Shown: piece after piece, positions 51,484 through 60,751 of the stretch
Numbering within the stretch: the stretch's first letter is position 1
Layout: each line of letters starts with the position of its first letter
Assembly: GCA_026388095.1 (NCBI GenBank)
Contig: JAPLKL010000051.1
Coordinates: 1 to 64,000 of the forward strand
Source: Elusimicrobiota bacterium
GTDB taxonomy: Bacteria > Elusimicrobiota > Elusimicrobia > UBA1565 > UBA9628
Direction of reading: 5' to 3'
DNA length: 64,000 bases
Program-made: the position numbers and the translations under genes
Notes under the pieces: model-generated
The model's input: the letters and a program-made list of their open reading frames with translations, nothing else
Databases searched by the model: none
Told to the model about the DNA's origin: nothing

Positions 51484-52118
51484 TCCTGGGCGTGATCCCC
51501 GCGCGCGGCGGGTCGAAAGGCATCCCGCGCAAGAACCTGCGGCCGATCGCGGGCAAGCCGCTAGTGGTCTGGTCCATCGAGGCGGCCCGCCGGGCCCGGC
51601 GCCTCGACCGTTTCGTCGTCTCCACGGAGGACCGCGAGATCGCCGAAGTCTCCCAGCGGGCCGGCGCCGAGGTGCTCTGGCGGCCCGCCGAGCTGGCCAG
51701 CGACGGAGCCACCACGGCGGCGGTCCTCAAGCACATCGTGCTCCAGGAGAAACCCGACCACTTGGTCCTGCTCCAGCCCACCTCGCCGGTGCGCATCGGC
51801 GGGCTCATCGACCGGGCCATCGAGAGGTTCTTCGCCAGCGGCGCCGACACTTTGGCCACGGGCTTCACCACCTACCAGTATGAATGGGGGACGATGGACA
51901 ACGTGCCCCGCCAGCAGATGAAGGGCTGGTTCTATGACGACGGCAACGTCTACGTCCACAAAGCGGCGCACCTGGGCGAAGGCCGCTGGTTCGGCGCCCG
52001 CCGCGAACCTCTGGTGATAGAGGACCACTACAACTACGAGATCGACAACGAAACGCAGTTCTGGGCGGTGGAGGCCATCATGCTCCACCTAATCGAACGC
52101 CACGGGAGTCTCGACTGA
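51480..52118 (+). CDS. CMP-nonulosonate cytidylyltransferase (NeuA-like)
   Basis: The 212-residue protein opens VIPARGGSKGIPRKNLRPI, the CTP-binding signature of CMP-sialic acid synthetases, and has LLQPTSPVR. With the NeuB-like gene three places upstream it would activate a 9-carbon acid as the CMP form. A second, degenerate relative lies at 33076-33837. The ends are coupled (ATGA before, TGATG after). Confidence 0.92.
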   Translation: MILGVIPARGGSKGIPRKNLRPIAGKPLVVWSIEAARRARRLDRFVVSTEDREIAEVSQRAGAEVLWRPAELASDGATTAAVLKHIVLQEKPDHLVLLQPTSPVRIGGLIDRAIERFFASGADTLATGFTTYQYEWGTMDNVPRQQMKGWFYDDGNVYVHKAAHLGEGRWFGARREPLVIEDHYNYEIDNETQFWAVEAIMLHLIERHGSLD

Positions 52119-53509
52119 TGAGCGATTCTTTCTTCACACCCATCCTCGTCCCGGTCCCGGTGCCCAAGGTCGAAACGGCGCATCGGCGCATCGTCACCCC
52201 GCAGCCGCCCCCCGAGGCCATCCCCATCCTGCGGGAGCTCTCCCGCTACGAGCCGGCCTCCATGACCTGGGACCAATATCCCGTCCTCTGGGACCGCGCC
52301 GAGGGCCACACCGTATGGGACGCCTGGGGCAACAGCTGGATCGACTTCACTTCGGGCATCTTCGTGGCCAACACCGGCCATTCTCATCCCAAGGTCATCG
52401 CGGCCCTGCGCGCGCAGGTCGAAGGCTCGATGGTGCACAGCTACTATTTCCCCTCCGCCGTGCGCGCACGGCTCGTGCGCCGGCTGGTCGAGGCGGCCCC
52501 CGAAGGCATCGAGAAAGCCTTCCTGCTCACGACCGGCGCCGAGGCCACGGAATGCGCCCTGAAGCTGACCCGCCTCCACGGCCGCAAGCGCTCAGCGACC
52601 AAGCTCAAGATGATCTGCTGGGGCAACGCCTTCCACGGCAAGACCTTGGGGGCGCAGACCATGGCCGGGCGCGACAGCGCCAAGGCCTGGATCGGTCCCC
52701 GGGACCCGAACATCCACCACCTGCCCTTCCCCTACCCTTGGGATGCCGGCGCCCGCCTGACGGGCCCGGAGCGCTTCGAGCGGGACATGAAGGCCCTGCT
52801 CGCCTCCGGCATCCGCGCCGAGGATGTCGCGGGATTCCTCATCGAGAGCTATCAGGGCTGGTCCGCGATGTTCTATCCGAAAGGCTACATCCCGGCGGTC
52901 CGCGCCTGGGCCGACCGCCACGGCGCCCTCCTCTCCTTCGACGAGGTGCAGTCCGGCTTCGGACGCACTGGCCGGATGTTCGCCCTGGAGCACTATGGCG
53001 TGCGGCCGGATATCATCTGCTGCGGCAAGGGCATCAGCTCCGGCGTGCCGCTCTCAGCGGTGCTCTCCAGCGCCGAGATCCTGGACGCGGACCCGAGCCT
53101 CAACAGCACTCATTCCGGCAATCCCCTCTGCGCGGCCGCGGGAGCGGCCACCCTGGAGGTCCTCCAGGACGAACGCCTGCCCCAGCGCGCCGCGCGCCTG
53201 GGCCCGGTCGTGCGCGAGCGCCTGCTCGCCATCCAGCGGCGCTTCCCGAATAACGTCGCGCACGTGTTCGGCGAAGGCTTGGTCTGGGCTCTGCTGCTGA
53301 CCGGCGCGCGACCCGACGTCTGGGACACCGAGTTGGCGGACCGCGTGACCAAGTCCGCCGTGAACAAAGGCCTGCTGCTCATCCGGACCGGCGTGGGCTC
53401 CATCAAGCTCGGCCCCCCCTTGACCATCGCGGAAGACGCCTTGCTGGAAGGGATCGGGGTCATAGAGGAGGCCCTGGCCGAGTGCCTGGCCGCGGCGGCG
53501 CGCCGATGA
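52118..53509 (+). CDS. Class III aminotransferase (PLP-dependent)
   Basis: The 463-residue protein has the class III layout: WIDFTSGIFVANTGHSHPKV, TTGAEATECALKLTR, NAFHGKTLGAQTM, SFDEVQSGFGRTG and the PLP Lys in CCGKGISSGVPLS. Relatives transfer an amino group to an aldehyde or keto acid, such as 4-aminobutyrate or glutamate-1-semialdehyde types. It is embedded with nonulosonate genes, so it may aminate a side chain. The N-terminal ~25 residues are proline-rich. Confidence 0.9.
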   Translation: MSDSFFTPILVPVPVPKVETAHRRIVTPQPPPEAIPILRELSRYEPASMTWDQYPVLWDRAEGHTVWDAWGNSWIDFTSGIFVANTGHSHPKVIAALRAQVEGSMVHSYYFPSAVRARLVRRLVEAAPEGIEKAFLLTTGAEATECALKLTRLHGRKRSATKLKMICWGNAFHGKTLGAQTMAGRDSAKAWIGPRDPNIHHLPFPYPWDAGARLTGPERFERDMKALLASGIRAEDVAGFLIESYQGWSAMFYPKGYIPAVRAWADRHGALLSFDEVQSGFGRTGRMFALEHYGVRPDIICCGKGISSGVPLSAVLSSAEILDADPSLNSTHSGNPLCAAAGAATLEVLQDERLPQRAARLGPVVRERLLAIQRRFPNNVAHVFGEGLVWALLLTGARPDVWDTELADRVTKSAVNKGLLLIRTGVGSIKLGPPLTIAEDALLEGIGVIEEALAECLAAAARR

Positions 53510-53943
53510 AAGGACCCGCCCTGCGGCACACCGGGATCGTCGTCACCGATCTGCGGCGTTCCCTCAGGTTCTACCGCGGCCTCCTCGGCCTGCGCGTCTG
53601 GCGGGAAGAGACCGAAGCAGGCCCGTACCTCGACTCCGTCGTCGGCCTGCGCGGCGCGCGGGTCCGGTGGGCCAAGCTGAAGGCGCCCGCAGGGGGGATG
53701 ATCGAGCTCCTGCAGTACCTCTCCCATCCGCGGCCGGCGCGGCGCCAGGTCCGCTCCCAGGACGTGGGCGCCTCCCATATCGCCCTCACCGTGCGGGACG
53801 CGGACGGACTCTGCCGCCGGCTGCGGCGGCGCGGGCTCAAGGTCAACAGCGCTCCCGCGGTGTCGCCGGACGGACGAGTCAAGGTGGCCTACGCCCACGA
53901 TCCGGACGGGACCATCGTCGAGCTCGTAGAGGAGCTGGGATGA
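53506..53943 (+). CDS. Glyoxalase/VOC-superfamily protein
   Basis: The 145-residue protein has paired beta-alpha-beta modules: LRHTGIVVTDLRRSLRFYRGLL-type start, GLRVWREE, then DVGASHIALTVRDADGL and DPDGTIVELVEE. Metal ligands His and Glu are at the usual sites (HTGIVV, MIELLQ, HIALTV, IVELVEE). A lactoylglutathione lyase or epimerase role is possible. It overlaps genes at both ends. Confidence 0.85.
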   Translation: MKGPALRHTGIVVTDLRRSLRFYRGLLGLRVWREETEAGPYLDSVVGLRGARVRWAKLKAPAGGMIELLQYLSHPRPARRQVRSQDVGASHIALTVRDADGLCRRLRRRGLKVNSAPAVSPDGRVKVAYAHDPDGTIVELVEELG

Positions 53944-54794
53944 GCGCCGCTTTGGCCGTCATGCAAGGCCGGCTTTCGCCTCCGGAAGGCGGCCGCATAC
54001 AGTCCTTCCCGGCCCGCGGCTGGCGCGACGAGTTCGCCCGTGCCCGGGACTGCGGCCTGGACCGCATCGAGTGGATCGTCGACGAGCCGGACTGGGAGGC
54101 CAACCCGCTGCTCAGCCGCGAAGGCCGCGCCGAGATCGCGGCCCTCGCGCGCCGCACAGGAGTCGAGGTCCGCTCGGCCTGCGCCGACCTCTTCATGGTC
54201 CATCCGCTGCACTCGGCGCCTCCCGCGGAACTGTCCCGCCGCCGGGACATGCTCGCCCGGATCATCGCGGCCGCCGGAGAGGCGGGCCTGGAGCACATCG
54301 ACATCCCGTTCGTGGACGCCTCGGCCATCAAGGACGGACGCGCCTTCGCGGAGACGACCGAGGTCCTGCGCGCCGCCGCCCCGGAGGCCGAGCGCCGCGG
54401 CGTCCTGCTCTGCCTGGAGACCTCTTTGGAGCCGGTCCGCTTCCGTTCGCTCCTGGAGGCTGTCGGGCATCCCGCGGTCCGCGCCAACCACGATATCGGG
54501 AACTCCGCTTCCCTGGGCTACGCCCCCGCGGAGGAATTCTCCGCCATCGGCCGCTGGGTCTCCTGCGTGCACATCAAGGACCGCAGACGCGGCGGCGGCA
54601 CCGTCCCCTTGGGGACGGGAGACTCGGACTTCGCCGGGGCCTTCGCCCAGCTGAAGGCCTGCGGCTACGGCGGGCACTTCGTGCTGCAGGCGGCCCGCGG
54701 ACCGGATGAGGTGGGCTGGACCAAGCGCAACGCCGCTTTCGCGCGGCGCTGGATGGCGACCTTGAAGCCGGAGGGACATGGACCTACAGATTAA
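53940..54794 (+). CDS. Sugar-phosphate isomerase/epimerase (xylose-isomerase-like TIM barrel)
   Basis: The 284-residue protein has a TIM barrel of the AP-endonuclease-2/IolE type: MQGRLSPPEG at the start, RIEWIVDEPDWEANPLLS, the metal ligands Glu in LCLETSLEPVRF, Asp in ANHDIGNS and His in CVHIKDRR. It probably isomerises or epimerises an open sugar intermediate. Its end overlaps the next SDR by 17 nt. Confidence 0.85.
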   Translation: MSAALAVMQGRLSPPEGGRIQSFPARGWRDEFARARDCGLDRIEWIVDEPDWEANPLLSREGRAEIAALARRTGVEVRSACADLFMVHPLHSAPPAELSRRRDMLARIIAAAGEAGLEHIDIPFVDASAIKDGRAFAETTEVLRAAAPEAERRGVLLCLETSLEPVRFRSLLEAVGHPAVRANHDIGNSASLGYAPAEEFSAIGRWVSCVHIKDRRRGGGTVPLGTGDSDFAGAFAQLKACGYGGHFVLQAARGPDEVGWTKRNAAFARRWMATLKPEGHGPTD

Positions 54795-55557
54795 AGACCG
54801 GGTGGCGTGGGTCGCGGGGGCCTCGCGCGGGATCGGGCTGGCCGTCGCCCGGCGGCTGGCCGAGGAGGGCTGTCGCGTCGCCCTCTCCGGCCGCGACGCG
54901 CCCGCGCTCGCCGCCGCGCGCCTTGAGCTCGAGAAGGTCTTCGGAGCCGGCCGGATCGCCGCCTTCCCCGGCGACGCGGCCGCAGTCGATGGGGCGGCCG
55001 CCGCGGTGCGGGGCTGCCAAGAGCGTTGGGGCCGGCTCGACATCCTGGTCGCCAACGCCGGGACCGGGAAGGTCCCGCCCGGGGCCTTGGTCTCGGATGA
55101 GGACTGGGACCTGGCCTTGCGGCAGAACCTGCGCACCGCGGTCCAGGCCGCGCGGCAGGCCATGCCGCTGCTCGCGGCCTCCGGGGCAGGCTGCATCGTC
55201 CTGGTAGGCTCCATCGCCGGCCTGGAGGCTATCGGGGCTCCGGCCGCCTACGCGGCCGCCAAGTCGGCCCTCCAGGCCTGGGCCAAATCGCTCTCCCGGG
55301 AAGCGGCCCCCCGCCGGGTGCGGGTCAACACCGTCCTGCCGGGCAACGTCCTGTTCCCGGGAGGGAGCTGGCAGTCCCGCCTGGACAAGGAGCCGGAGCG
55401 GACTTGGCAGGACATCCGCCGGGAGGTCCCCATGGGCCGCTTCGGGACCCCCGAAGAGATCGCCGACGCCGTCGCCTTCCTGGCCTCGGAGCGCGCTGCC
55501 TTCATCACGGGAGCCGCTCTGGTGGTGGATGGCGGACAGACCAGGAGTCACCCATGA
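54778..55557 (+). CDS. Short-chain dehydrogenase/reductase
   Basis: The 259-residue classical SDR has VAGASRGIGLAVARRLAEE (NAD(P) binding), LVANAGTG, the catalytic Ser in LVGSIAG, and Tyr/Lys in YAAAKSAL. The C-terminus FITGAALVVDGGQT is typical. It is followed by a second SDR in a 4-nt overlap. The pair may act on a keto intermediate. Confidence 0.92.
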   Translation: MDLQIKDRVAWVAGASRGIGLAVARRLAEEGCRVALSGRDAPALAAARLELEKVFGAGRIAAFPGDAAAVDGAAAAVRGCQERWGRLDILVANAGTGKVPPGALVSDEDWDLALRQNLRTAVQAARQAMPLLAASGAGCIVLVGSIAGLEAIGAPAAYAAAKSALQAWAKSLSREAAPRRVRVNTVLPGNVLFPGGSWQSRLDKEPERTWQDIRREVPMGRFGTPEEIADAVAFLASERAAFITGAALVVDGGQTRSHP

Positions 55558-56393
55558 AGCGCAACCCCTTCGACCTCAAAGGACGCGTCGCCGTCATCAC
55601 CGGAGGCGCGGGCTTGCTCGGGACCATGCACGCCGAAGCCGTGGCCGAAGCGCGCGGCATCCCCATCATCGCGGACCTCGACGGCGCGAAGGCCCGCGCC
55701 GCCGCTCTGTCCTTGTCCCGGAGGCTGCGGACCCGCGCCTTGGGCTGCGCCTGCGACATCACCGACCCGGCCCAGGTCGAGGCCTTGCGGCGCGGATTGC
55801 TCCGCCGCTACGGCCGCATCGACATCCTCATCAACAACGCCGCCATCGACCCGAAGGTGGGATCCGGAGCGGGAGGAAAGGCCAAAGCAGGCCACTGGTC
55901 GCGTCTGGAGAACTTCCCGCTGGAGCAGTGGGGCCGGGATATCGCGGTCGGCCTGACCGGGGCCTTCTTGTGCAGCCGCATCCTGGGCGCGGAGATGGCC
56001 AAGCGCGGGCGCGGCGTCATCCTCAACATCGCCTCGGACCTCTCGGTCATTGCGCCCGACCAACGCCTTTACCGCGTACCGGGACGCTCCCCCGCCGAGC
56101 AGCCGGTCAAGCCGGTGTCCTACTCCGTCGTCAAGGCCGGACTGGTTGGGCTGACGCGCTATCTGGCCACATACTGGGCGGACCGGGGGATACGGGTCAA
56201 CGCCCTGTCCCCGGGCGGAGTCCGCACGAACCAGGATCCGGCTTTCGTCGCTCGCCTCTCATCCTTGATCCCACTCGGGCGCATGGCGCGCCGGGACGAG
56301 TACAAGGGAGCCGTCCAGTTCCTCGTATCCGACGCTTCCTCGTACATGACCGGGACGAACGTGGTGATGGACGGAGGACGGTCGGTCTGGTGA
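55554..56393 (+). CDS. Short-chain dehydrogenase/reductase with insertion before the Tyr
   Basis: The 279-residue SDR has VITGGAGLLGTMHAEAVAE, LINNAAID, NIASDLSV (Ser) and YSVVKAGLVG (Tyr, Lys), with a ~20-residue insertion between them (IAPDQRLYRVPGRSP). It ends MTGTNVVMDGGRSVW. Such SDRs recur in surface-polysaccharide clusters. It is coupled to the first SDR and to the next gene (GTGA). Confidence 0.91.
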   Translation: MKRNPFDLKGRVAVITGGAGLLGTMHAEAVAEARGIPIIADLDGAKARAAALSLSRRLRTRALGCACDITDPAQVEALRRGLLRRYGRIDILINNAAIDPKVGSGAGGKAKAGHWSRLENFPLEQWGRDIAVGLTGAFLCSRILGAEMAKRGRGVILNIASDLSVIAPDQRLYRVPGRSPAEQPVKPVSYSVVKAGLVGLTRYLATYWADRGIRVNALSPGGVRTNQDPAFVARLSSLIPLGRMARRDEYKGAVQFLVSDASSYMTGTNVVMDGGRSVW

Positions 56394-58258
56394 CCGGGAA
56401 GGGTCCGGTCGTCGCATTCCTCGAATCGGCCGGCCAAGTCGAAGCCGTCCTTTCAGGAACGCCCCGTCCAGACGTGCTCCTGGCCCTGGCTCCGACGGCC
56501 GCGGCCCGGCTGGAGGCCGCGGGGATCCCCTACACCAAGGCCGAGGACCTCTACGACGAACGGGCTCTCTGCGACGGCGCCGACGCAGTCCTCGACGCCG
56601 AGGCGGACTGGGCGCGGCAAGTCGACGGGTGGCTCCAAGAACGGGTGCCGGCTTTCCGAGAGGCGGGCTTCCGGCCGGCGCACCTGCATTTTTTCTGGCT
56701 GAAGGTGATGTTCGACGCCTTATATCTGCGGGCCCATATCCTCCAAGCCGTCGCAGCGAGCCTCAAGCCGGCGCGGGTGATCTATTTCGAAAACGGCCCG
56801 CGGCCAGTCCCCTCTTGGGATCTCGTGTTCCGCGAATCCCTGACCGCGCGCTGTCTGCCGGCCTGGGCCCACGCGCGCGGCATCCCGCTCGAGCGCCGGC
56901 CGCGCGTTGGCGACGAGCGCTTCGCGCCGCCTCCCCGGAAAGGCCGCTGGCGCCCGGAGGTTGCGGCGCGCAAGCTTGCGGCCGGGGTGCGGTTCTGGTG
57001 GACGGGCGTACGGACCAAAAACGCCGGCCCCGAGGCATGCCCCCGCGCGCTCCTGCGCCCGGACTGCGACGTCGAGTACCTGGTCCGGCCTTTGGCGCGG
57101 CGAGGACTTCGCCCGATGCACTGGTCCCGGTTCCTGGCATCGCTGGACGGTACGGGGGCGCCGCCCGCGACCATCCCCAGCCTCCAAGGGATCGCTGAGC
57201 AAGACTGGTGGGCCGCGCCCCTGCGGCCCGAGGGCCTCGACCTGACTGAGGCGGCGCAGGATCGGCTCGACCTCTGGTGGACCCAAGTGATCCCGCAGAC
57301 CTGGTCCGCTTTCACCGCGGCTCGGCGCGAGTTCCGCACGGGTTCGATAGCTGCGGTCATCGTCCCGGCCATATACACGCACCAGGACGCCGCGGTCATG
57401 GCCGCTGCCTTGGCCGAGAGGGTGCCCTCCTTCGTCTATCAGCACGGCGGCTTCGGGGGCAACTGCGAGTACTCCGCCTGGGAGCACCAAGACCTGTGCC
57501 TTTCTCGCACGATGTTCTTCTACGGAGAAGGGTCCGCCGCCCACTATAGCCGCCGCCTGCAGCGCTATGCGGACCGGCGCGCCCGCCCCGTCGCCACAGG
57601 CTCCGCCCGGCTCGACGCTTTAGCCCACGGCCCCGGCGTTCCCGCGGCCCTGCGCCGCCGGCTCAACGCGGGGCGGGCCCCGGAAGCGCCTCTGGCCTTG
57701 TATTTCCCGACCTTGCATCCGGCCTATACCCGCTACCTTTGCTGCGGCGAACTCCCGGATGTCAGCCATTGGGAGCTCCAGCGGGACATCGTGAGGCTCT
57801 TCAAGCGTTTCCCGGCCGTCCGCCTGATCTACCGGCCGTTCGCAGGTTCTTTCGCCAGCCCGATCCCGGACCTGCTGGCTCAGGAGCTCCCATCAGCCCG
57901 CATCGAGTCTGCGGCGCCCCTGCCGGAGCTGGCGCGCGCGGTGGATCTCATCATCACCGACATTCCTTCCACCGGCTTGCTCGAGGCTTTGCTCACGGAC
58001 CGGCCGGTCTTCGTCTACTCGGACGACAGATCGGTCCGCCTGACCGGGCCAGCCCGCGACCTCCTCCAACGCCGGGCCGCCCTGGATGGGACCCCTAAAG
58101 ATTTTCTGACCCGATTGGAAGCGTACCTGCGCGCGGGCGATTTCCGGCCCTCGGCATCCGCCGACGATTCCTTTCTCCGGGCCTACGGCACTTGCCTCGG
58201 GGACGGGCGCAGCTCCGAGCGCGCCGCCGACCTGATCGTCCAGGCCATCCATGTCTAG
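56390..58258 (+). CDS. Surface-carbohydrate biosynthesis protein (GT-B-like, TIGR04326 type)
   Basis: The 622-residue protein has a GTG start at 56390 coupled to the SDR stop. The first ~350 residues are mixed alpha/beta. The last ~200 resemble the second GT-B domain of CDP-glycerol/CMP-dependent transferases: FVYQHGGFGG, LALYFPTLHPAY, RLIYRPF and the late motif DIPSTGLLEALLTDRPVFVYSD. It is similar in layout to the protein at 60752-62644. A role in transferring a sugar acid or phosphate-sugar to the surface glycan is inferred; the frame upstream belongs to the SDR. Confidence 0.65.
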   Translation: MTGKGPVVAFLESAGQVEAVLSGTPRPDVLLALAPTAAARLEAAGIPYTKAEDLYDERALCDGADAVLDAEADWARQVDGWLQERVPAFREAGFRPAHLHFFWLKVMFDALYLRAHILQAVAASLKPARVIYFENGPRPVPSWDLVFRESLTARCLPAWAHARGIPLERRPRVGDERFAPPPRKGRWRPEVAARKLAAGVRFWWTGVRTKNAGPEACPRALLRPDCDVEYLVRPLARRGLRPMHWSRFLASLDGTGAPPATIPSLQGIAEQDWWAAPLRPEGLDLTEAAQDRLDLWWTQVIPQTWSAFTAARREFRTGSIAAVIVPAIYTHQDAAVMAAALAERVPSFVYQHGGFGGNCEYSAWEHQDLCLSRTMFFYGEGSAAHYSRRLQRYADRRARPVATGSARLDALAHGPGVPAALRRRLNAGRAPEAPLALYFPTLHPAYTRYLCCGELPDVSHWELQRDIVRLFKRFPAVRLIYRPFAGSFASPIPDLLAQELPSARIESAAPLPELARAVDLIITDIPSTGLLEALLTDRPVFVYSDDRSVRLTGPARDLLQRRAALDGTPKDFLTRLEAYLRAGDFRPSASADDSFLRAYGTCLGDGRSSERAADLIVQAIHV

Positions 58259-59765
58259 CATCCGGCAGAGTTTCCGCTCTTCTTCAAAGCTCTCCATCAT
58301 CAACATCGGCGGCGGCCTGCTGGCCACGGCGGTGAACATCCTGGTCGCCCGGCGCCTCGGCCCGGAATCTCTCGGCGTGGTCGGCCTGATCCAACTCTGG
58401 CAGCTCTATGCCGGCTTCGCGCGGCCGGGATTCCTGCAGGCCGGCTACCGCGAGATGCTGCATCTGCTGGGCCAGGGCCGCCAGGCCGAAGCCCGGGATG
58501 TGGGGAACATCGCCCTGACCGCTGAAGGCGGCTCTTTGTTCGTGCCCCTGGCCTGCATGGCCCTGGCCGGGATGTTCCTCTATGACGACCCCCGCCTGAA
58601 AGCCGGCATGGCCGTCGCCGCGGCGAGCTTCCTCCTCACCTCCCTGTACGGCTACATGGACACGATGCAGTGGGCGCATCAGCGCTTCTCGCTCATCACG
58701 CGCGCCAACCTCCTGCTCAAGCTTTCCCAGCCGGCGCTGACCTTGGCGGGACTTTATTCCTTCGGCCTCTACGGCGTCCTGGCGGCCCCGGCTGTCTCGT
58801 CGGGGCTGGGGCTCGGCTACTACCTGCTGCAGAAGGATGCCAGAGACTTCGTCCCGCGCTGGGACGCGCGAGAATCCCGGAGGCTGCTGCGCATCGGCTT
58901 GCCCATCGCCCTGTACGGCTTCCTCTATTGGGGGTTCCGGACCTCGGATCGCGCCATGGTCGCGCGTTGGCTGACCCTCAAGGACCTGGGCTACTTCACT
59001 TTCGCCATGACCTTCATCACCCAAGGCTGCGCCATCGTCTCGGACTTCCTCAACGTCTTCCAGACCAGCCTGCTCTCGGAGCTCGGCCGCGTGGGCCAGG
59101 TCCGTCCGCTCTCCGGCAAGCTGCAGCGCCTCACCTTGCTCATACTCCTGCTGACGGGAGCGGCCGCGGCTTTGGCCCAGACCGCGCTGCACCCCCTGAT
59201 CTCGGCTTTGGTGCCCAAGTTCCTGCCCGGCGTCCCCGCTCTGGAGATCCTGGTGCTCAACCTCGTCTGCACCACGGCCCCGCTCCTGGCCTACACGGTC
59301 CTGATATCCACCGTGCTCAACCAGCAGGATATGGCCGCGATCATCCAAGCCGGCGGCCTGGGCATCAACATCGCGCTAGGCTATGCGTTCGTGTGCGCCG
59401 GTCATGGCCTCTCCGGCATCGCCTGGTCCAGCGCGATATCCCAACTCAGCGCCGCGGCCGCGGCTTATGCCCTGCTGCACCCCCGGCTCTTCGCAGGAGC
59501 CCCGGCCCGGGAATCCCAACGGTTCTACCAATGGGCCATCGGATTGCTATTCCTGGTCTTCGCGCTCCATTTCCTGATGAACTGGGGCCCATTTTCCTGT
59601 CCGGCGCTGGGCCGCCTCTGGCTGCCCGCCGCCTTCCGGGCGGTCCTGTCAGTCGCGGTCTGGGGGACAGCCGCCGCCCTGCTATATCGCTACTGGTGGA
59701 AGCGAGGCCTCTTCTCAGCGACCGCGTCCGCTCCAGACAAGGCGGACATGATGTTCAATAATTGA
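58251..59765 (+). CDS. Polysaccharide flippase (Wzx/MurJ-type, MOP family)
   Basis: The 504-residue protein has about 12-14 transmembrane helices and the Wzx-type start SIINIGGGLLATAVNILVARRLGPESLGVVGLIQ, split by helix turns. It moves undecaprenyl-linked glycan units across the inner membrane. It ends the long coupled operon, which fits export of the sugar built upstream. The ATG at 58251 overlaps the preceding gene by 8 nt. Confidence 0.9.
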   Translation: MSSIRQSFRSSSKLSIINIGGGLLATAVNILVARRLGPESLGVVGLIQLWQLYAGFARPGFLQAGYREMLHLLGQGRQAEARDVGNIALTAEGGSLFVPLACMALAGMFLYDDPRLKAGMAVAAASFLLTSLYGYMDTMQWAHQRFSLITRANLLLKLSQPALTLAGLYSFGLYGVLAAPAVSSGLGLGYYLLQKDARDFVPRWDARESRRLLRIGLPIALYGFLYWGFRTSDRAMVARWLTLKDLGYFTFAMTFITQGCAIVSDFLNVFQTSLLSELGRVGQVRPLSGKLQRLTLLILLLTGAAAALAQTALHPLISALVPKFLPGVPALEILVLNLVCTTAPLLAYTVLISTVLNQQDMAAIIQAGGLGINIALGYAFVCAGHGLSGIAWSSAISQLSAAAAAYALLHPRLFAGAPARESQRFYQWAIGLLFLVFALHFLMNWGPFSCPALGRLWLPAAFRAVLSVAVWGTAAALLYRYWWKRGLFSATASAPDKADMMFNN

Positions 59766-59790
59766 ACGCCGCGCTTCCTTTTGTTATACT
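59762..59790 (+). promoter_or_regulatory. Promoter of the epimerase gene at 59840 (with normal leader)
   Basis: TTGAAC (59762-59767), 17 nt and TATACT (59785-59790), with TG before the hexamer, form a good housekeeping promoter. It overlaps the flippase stop. The leader (~43 nt) carries GGAGG 5 nt before the ATG, so this gene is not leaderless. Confidence 0.6.
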
Positions 59791-59839
59791 TACCTCATCC
59801 GGCACCCTCGGCAACCGGGGCCGGTCATCGGAGGGCTTC

Positions 59840-60736
59840 ATGAAGGTCCTGGTCTTCGGCGGCGCCGGCTTCCTGGGCAGCCACGTCAGCGACGCCCTGA
59901 GCGACGCCGGGCACGCGGTCACGGTCTTCGATGTGAAGGTGTCCCCCTTCCTGCGCAAGGGCCAGAAGATGCTGGTCGGCGACATCCAGGACGAGGACCG
60001 GGTGCGGGCGGCGGTGGCGGGCTCCGACGTGGTGTACAACTTCGCCGGGATCGCGGACCTGCAGGCCGCGCACGACGATCCCGTGGGCTCGGTGCGCTCC
60101 AACATCCTCGGGAACTGCATCATCCTGGAGGCCTGCGTGAAGGCCAAGGTGAAGCGCTACGTCTTCGCGAGCACGCTCTACGTCTACAGCCAGGCCGGCT
60201 CGTTCTACAGCATCTCCAAGCGCGCCTGCGAGACCTACATCGAGAACTACCACCGTTATCACGGCCTCGCCTACACGATCCTGCGCTACGGCTCGCTCTA
60301 CGGCAGCCGCGCCGGAAAAGAGAACGGCGTCGGCAATTACCTGCGCCAGGCCCTGACCAAGAAGCGCATCATCTACCACGGCAACGGCGAGGAGACCCGG
60401 GAATACATCCACGTCGACGACGCCGCGCGCTATTCCGTCGAGATACTCGCCCCGGAATTCGCCAACCAGCACCTCATCATCACGGGCCACCAGGCGATCA
60501 AGGTCCGCGAGCTCCTGGAGATGATCAGCGAGATATTGGGAGGCGGCGTCCGCATCCGATTCCGCCAGGGCCGCGCCGCCAACGTCCCGGACACGCATTA
60601 CGCGCGCACCCCCTACAACTTCACGCCGCGCGTCGGACGCAAGCTGATCGGCCGCCATTACATCGACCTGGGGCAGGGACTGTTGGGCTGCATCGAGGAC
60701 ATCCACGCGCAGACCGCCAAGACGCAGCAGCCCTGA
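59840..60736 (+). CDS. NAD-dependent nucleotide-sugar epimerase
   Basis: The 298-residue extended SDR has VFGGAGFLGSHVSDAL, VYNFAGIADLQAAHDDP, STLYVYSQ and YSISKRACETYI (Tyr-x3-Lys), then YGSLYGSRAG. It acts on a nucleotide sugar, probably as a 4-epimerase or 4,6-dehydratase. GGAGG sets the start at 59840; a longer frame to 59762 covers the promoter and is rejected. It ends 15 nt before a convergent gene. Confidence 0.92.
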   Translation: MKVLVFGGAGFLGSHVSDALSDAGHAVTVFDVKVSPFLRKGQKMLVGDIQDEDRVRAAVAGSDVVYNFAGIADLQAAHDDPVGSVRSNILGNCIILEACVKAKVKRYVFASTLYVYSQAGSFYSISKRACETYIENYHRYHGLAYTILRYGSLYGSRAGKENGVGNYLRQALTKKRIIYHGNGEETREYIHVDDAARYSVEILAPEFANQHLIITGHQAIKVRELLEMISEILGGGVRIRFRQGRAANVPDTHYARTPYNFTPRVGRKLIGRHYIDLGQGLLGCIEDIHAQTAKTQQP

Positions 60737-60751
60737 ACGCGCCGCCTCCGC

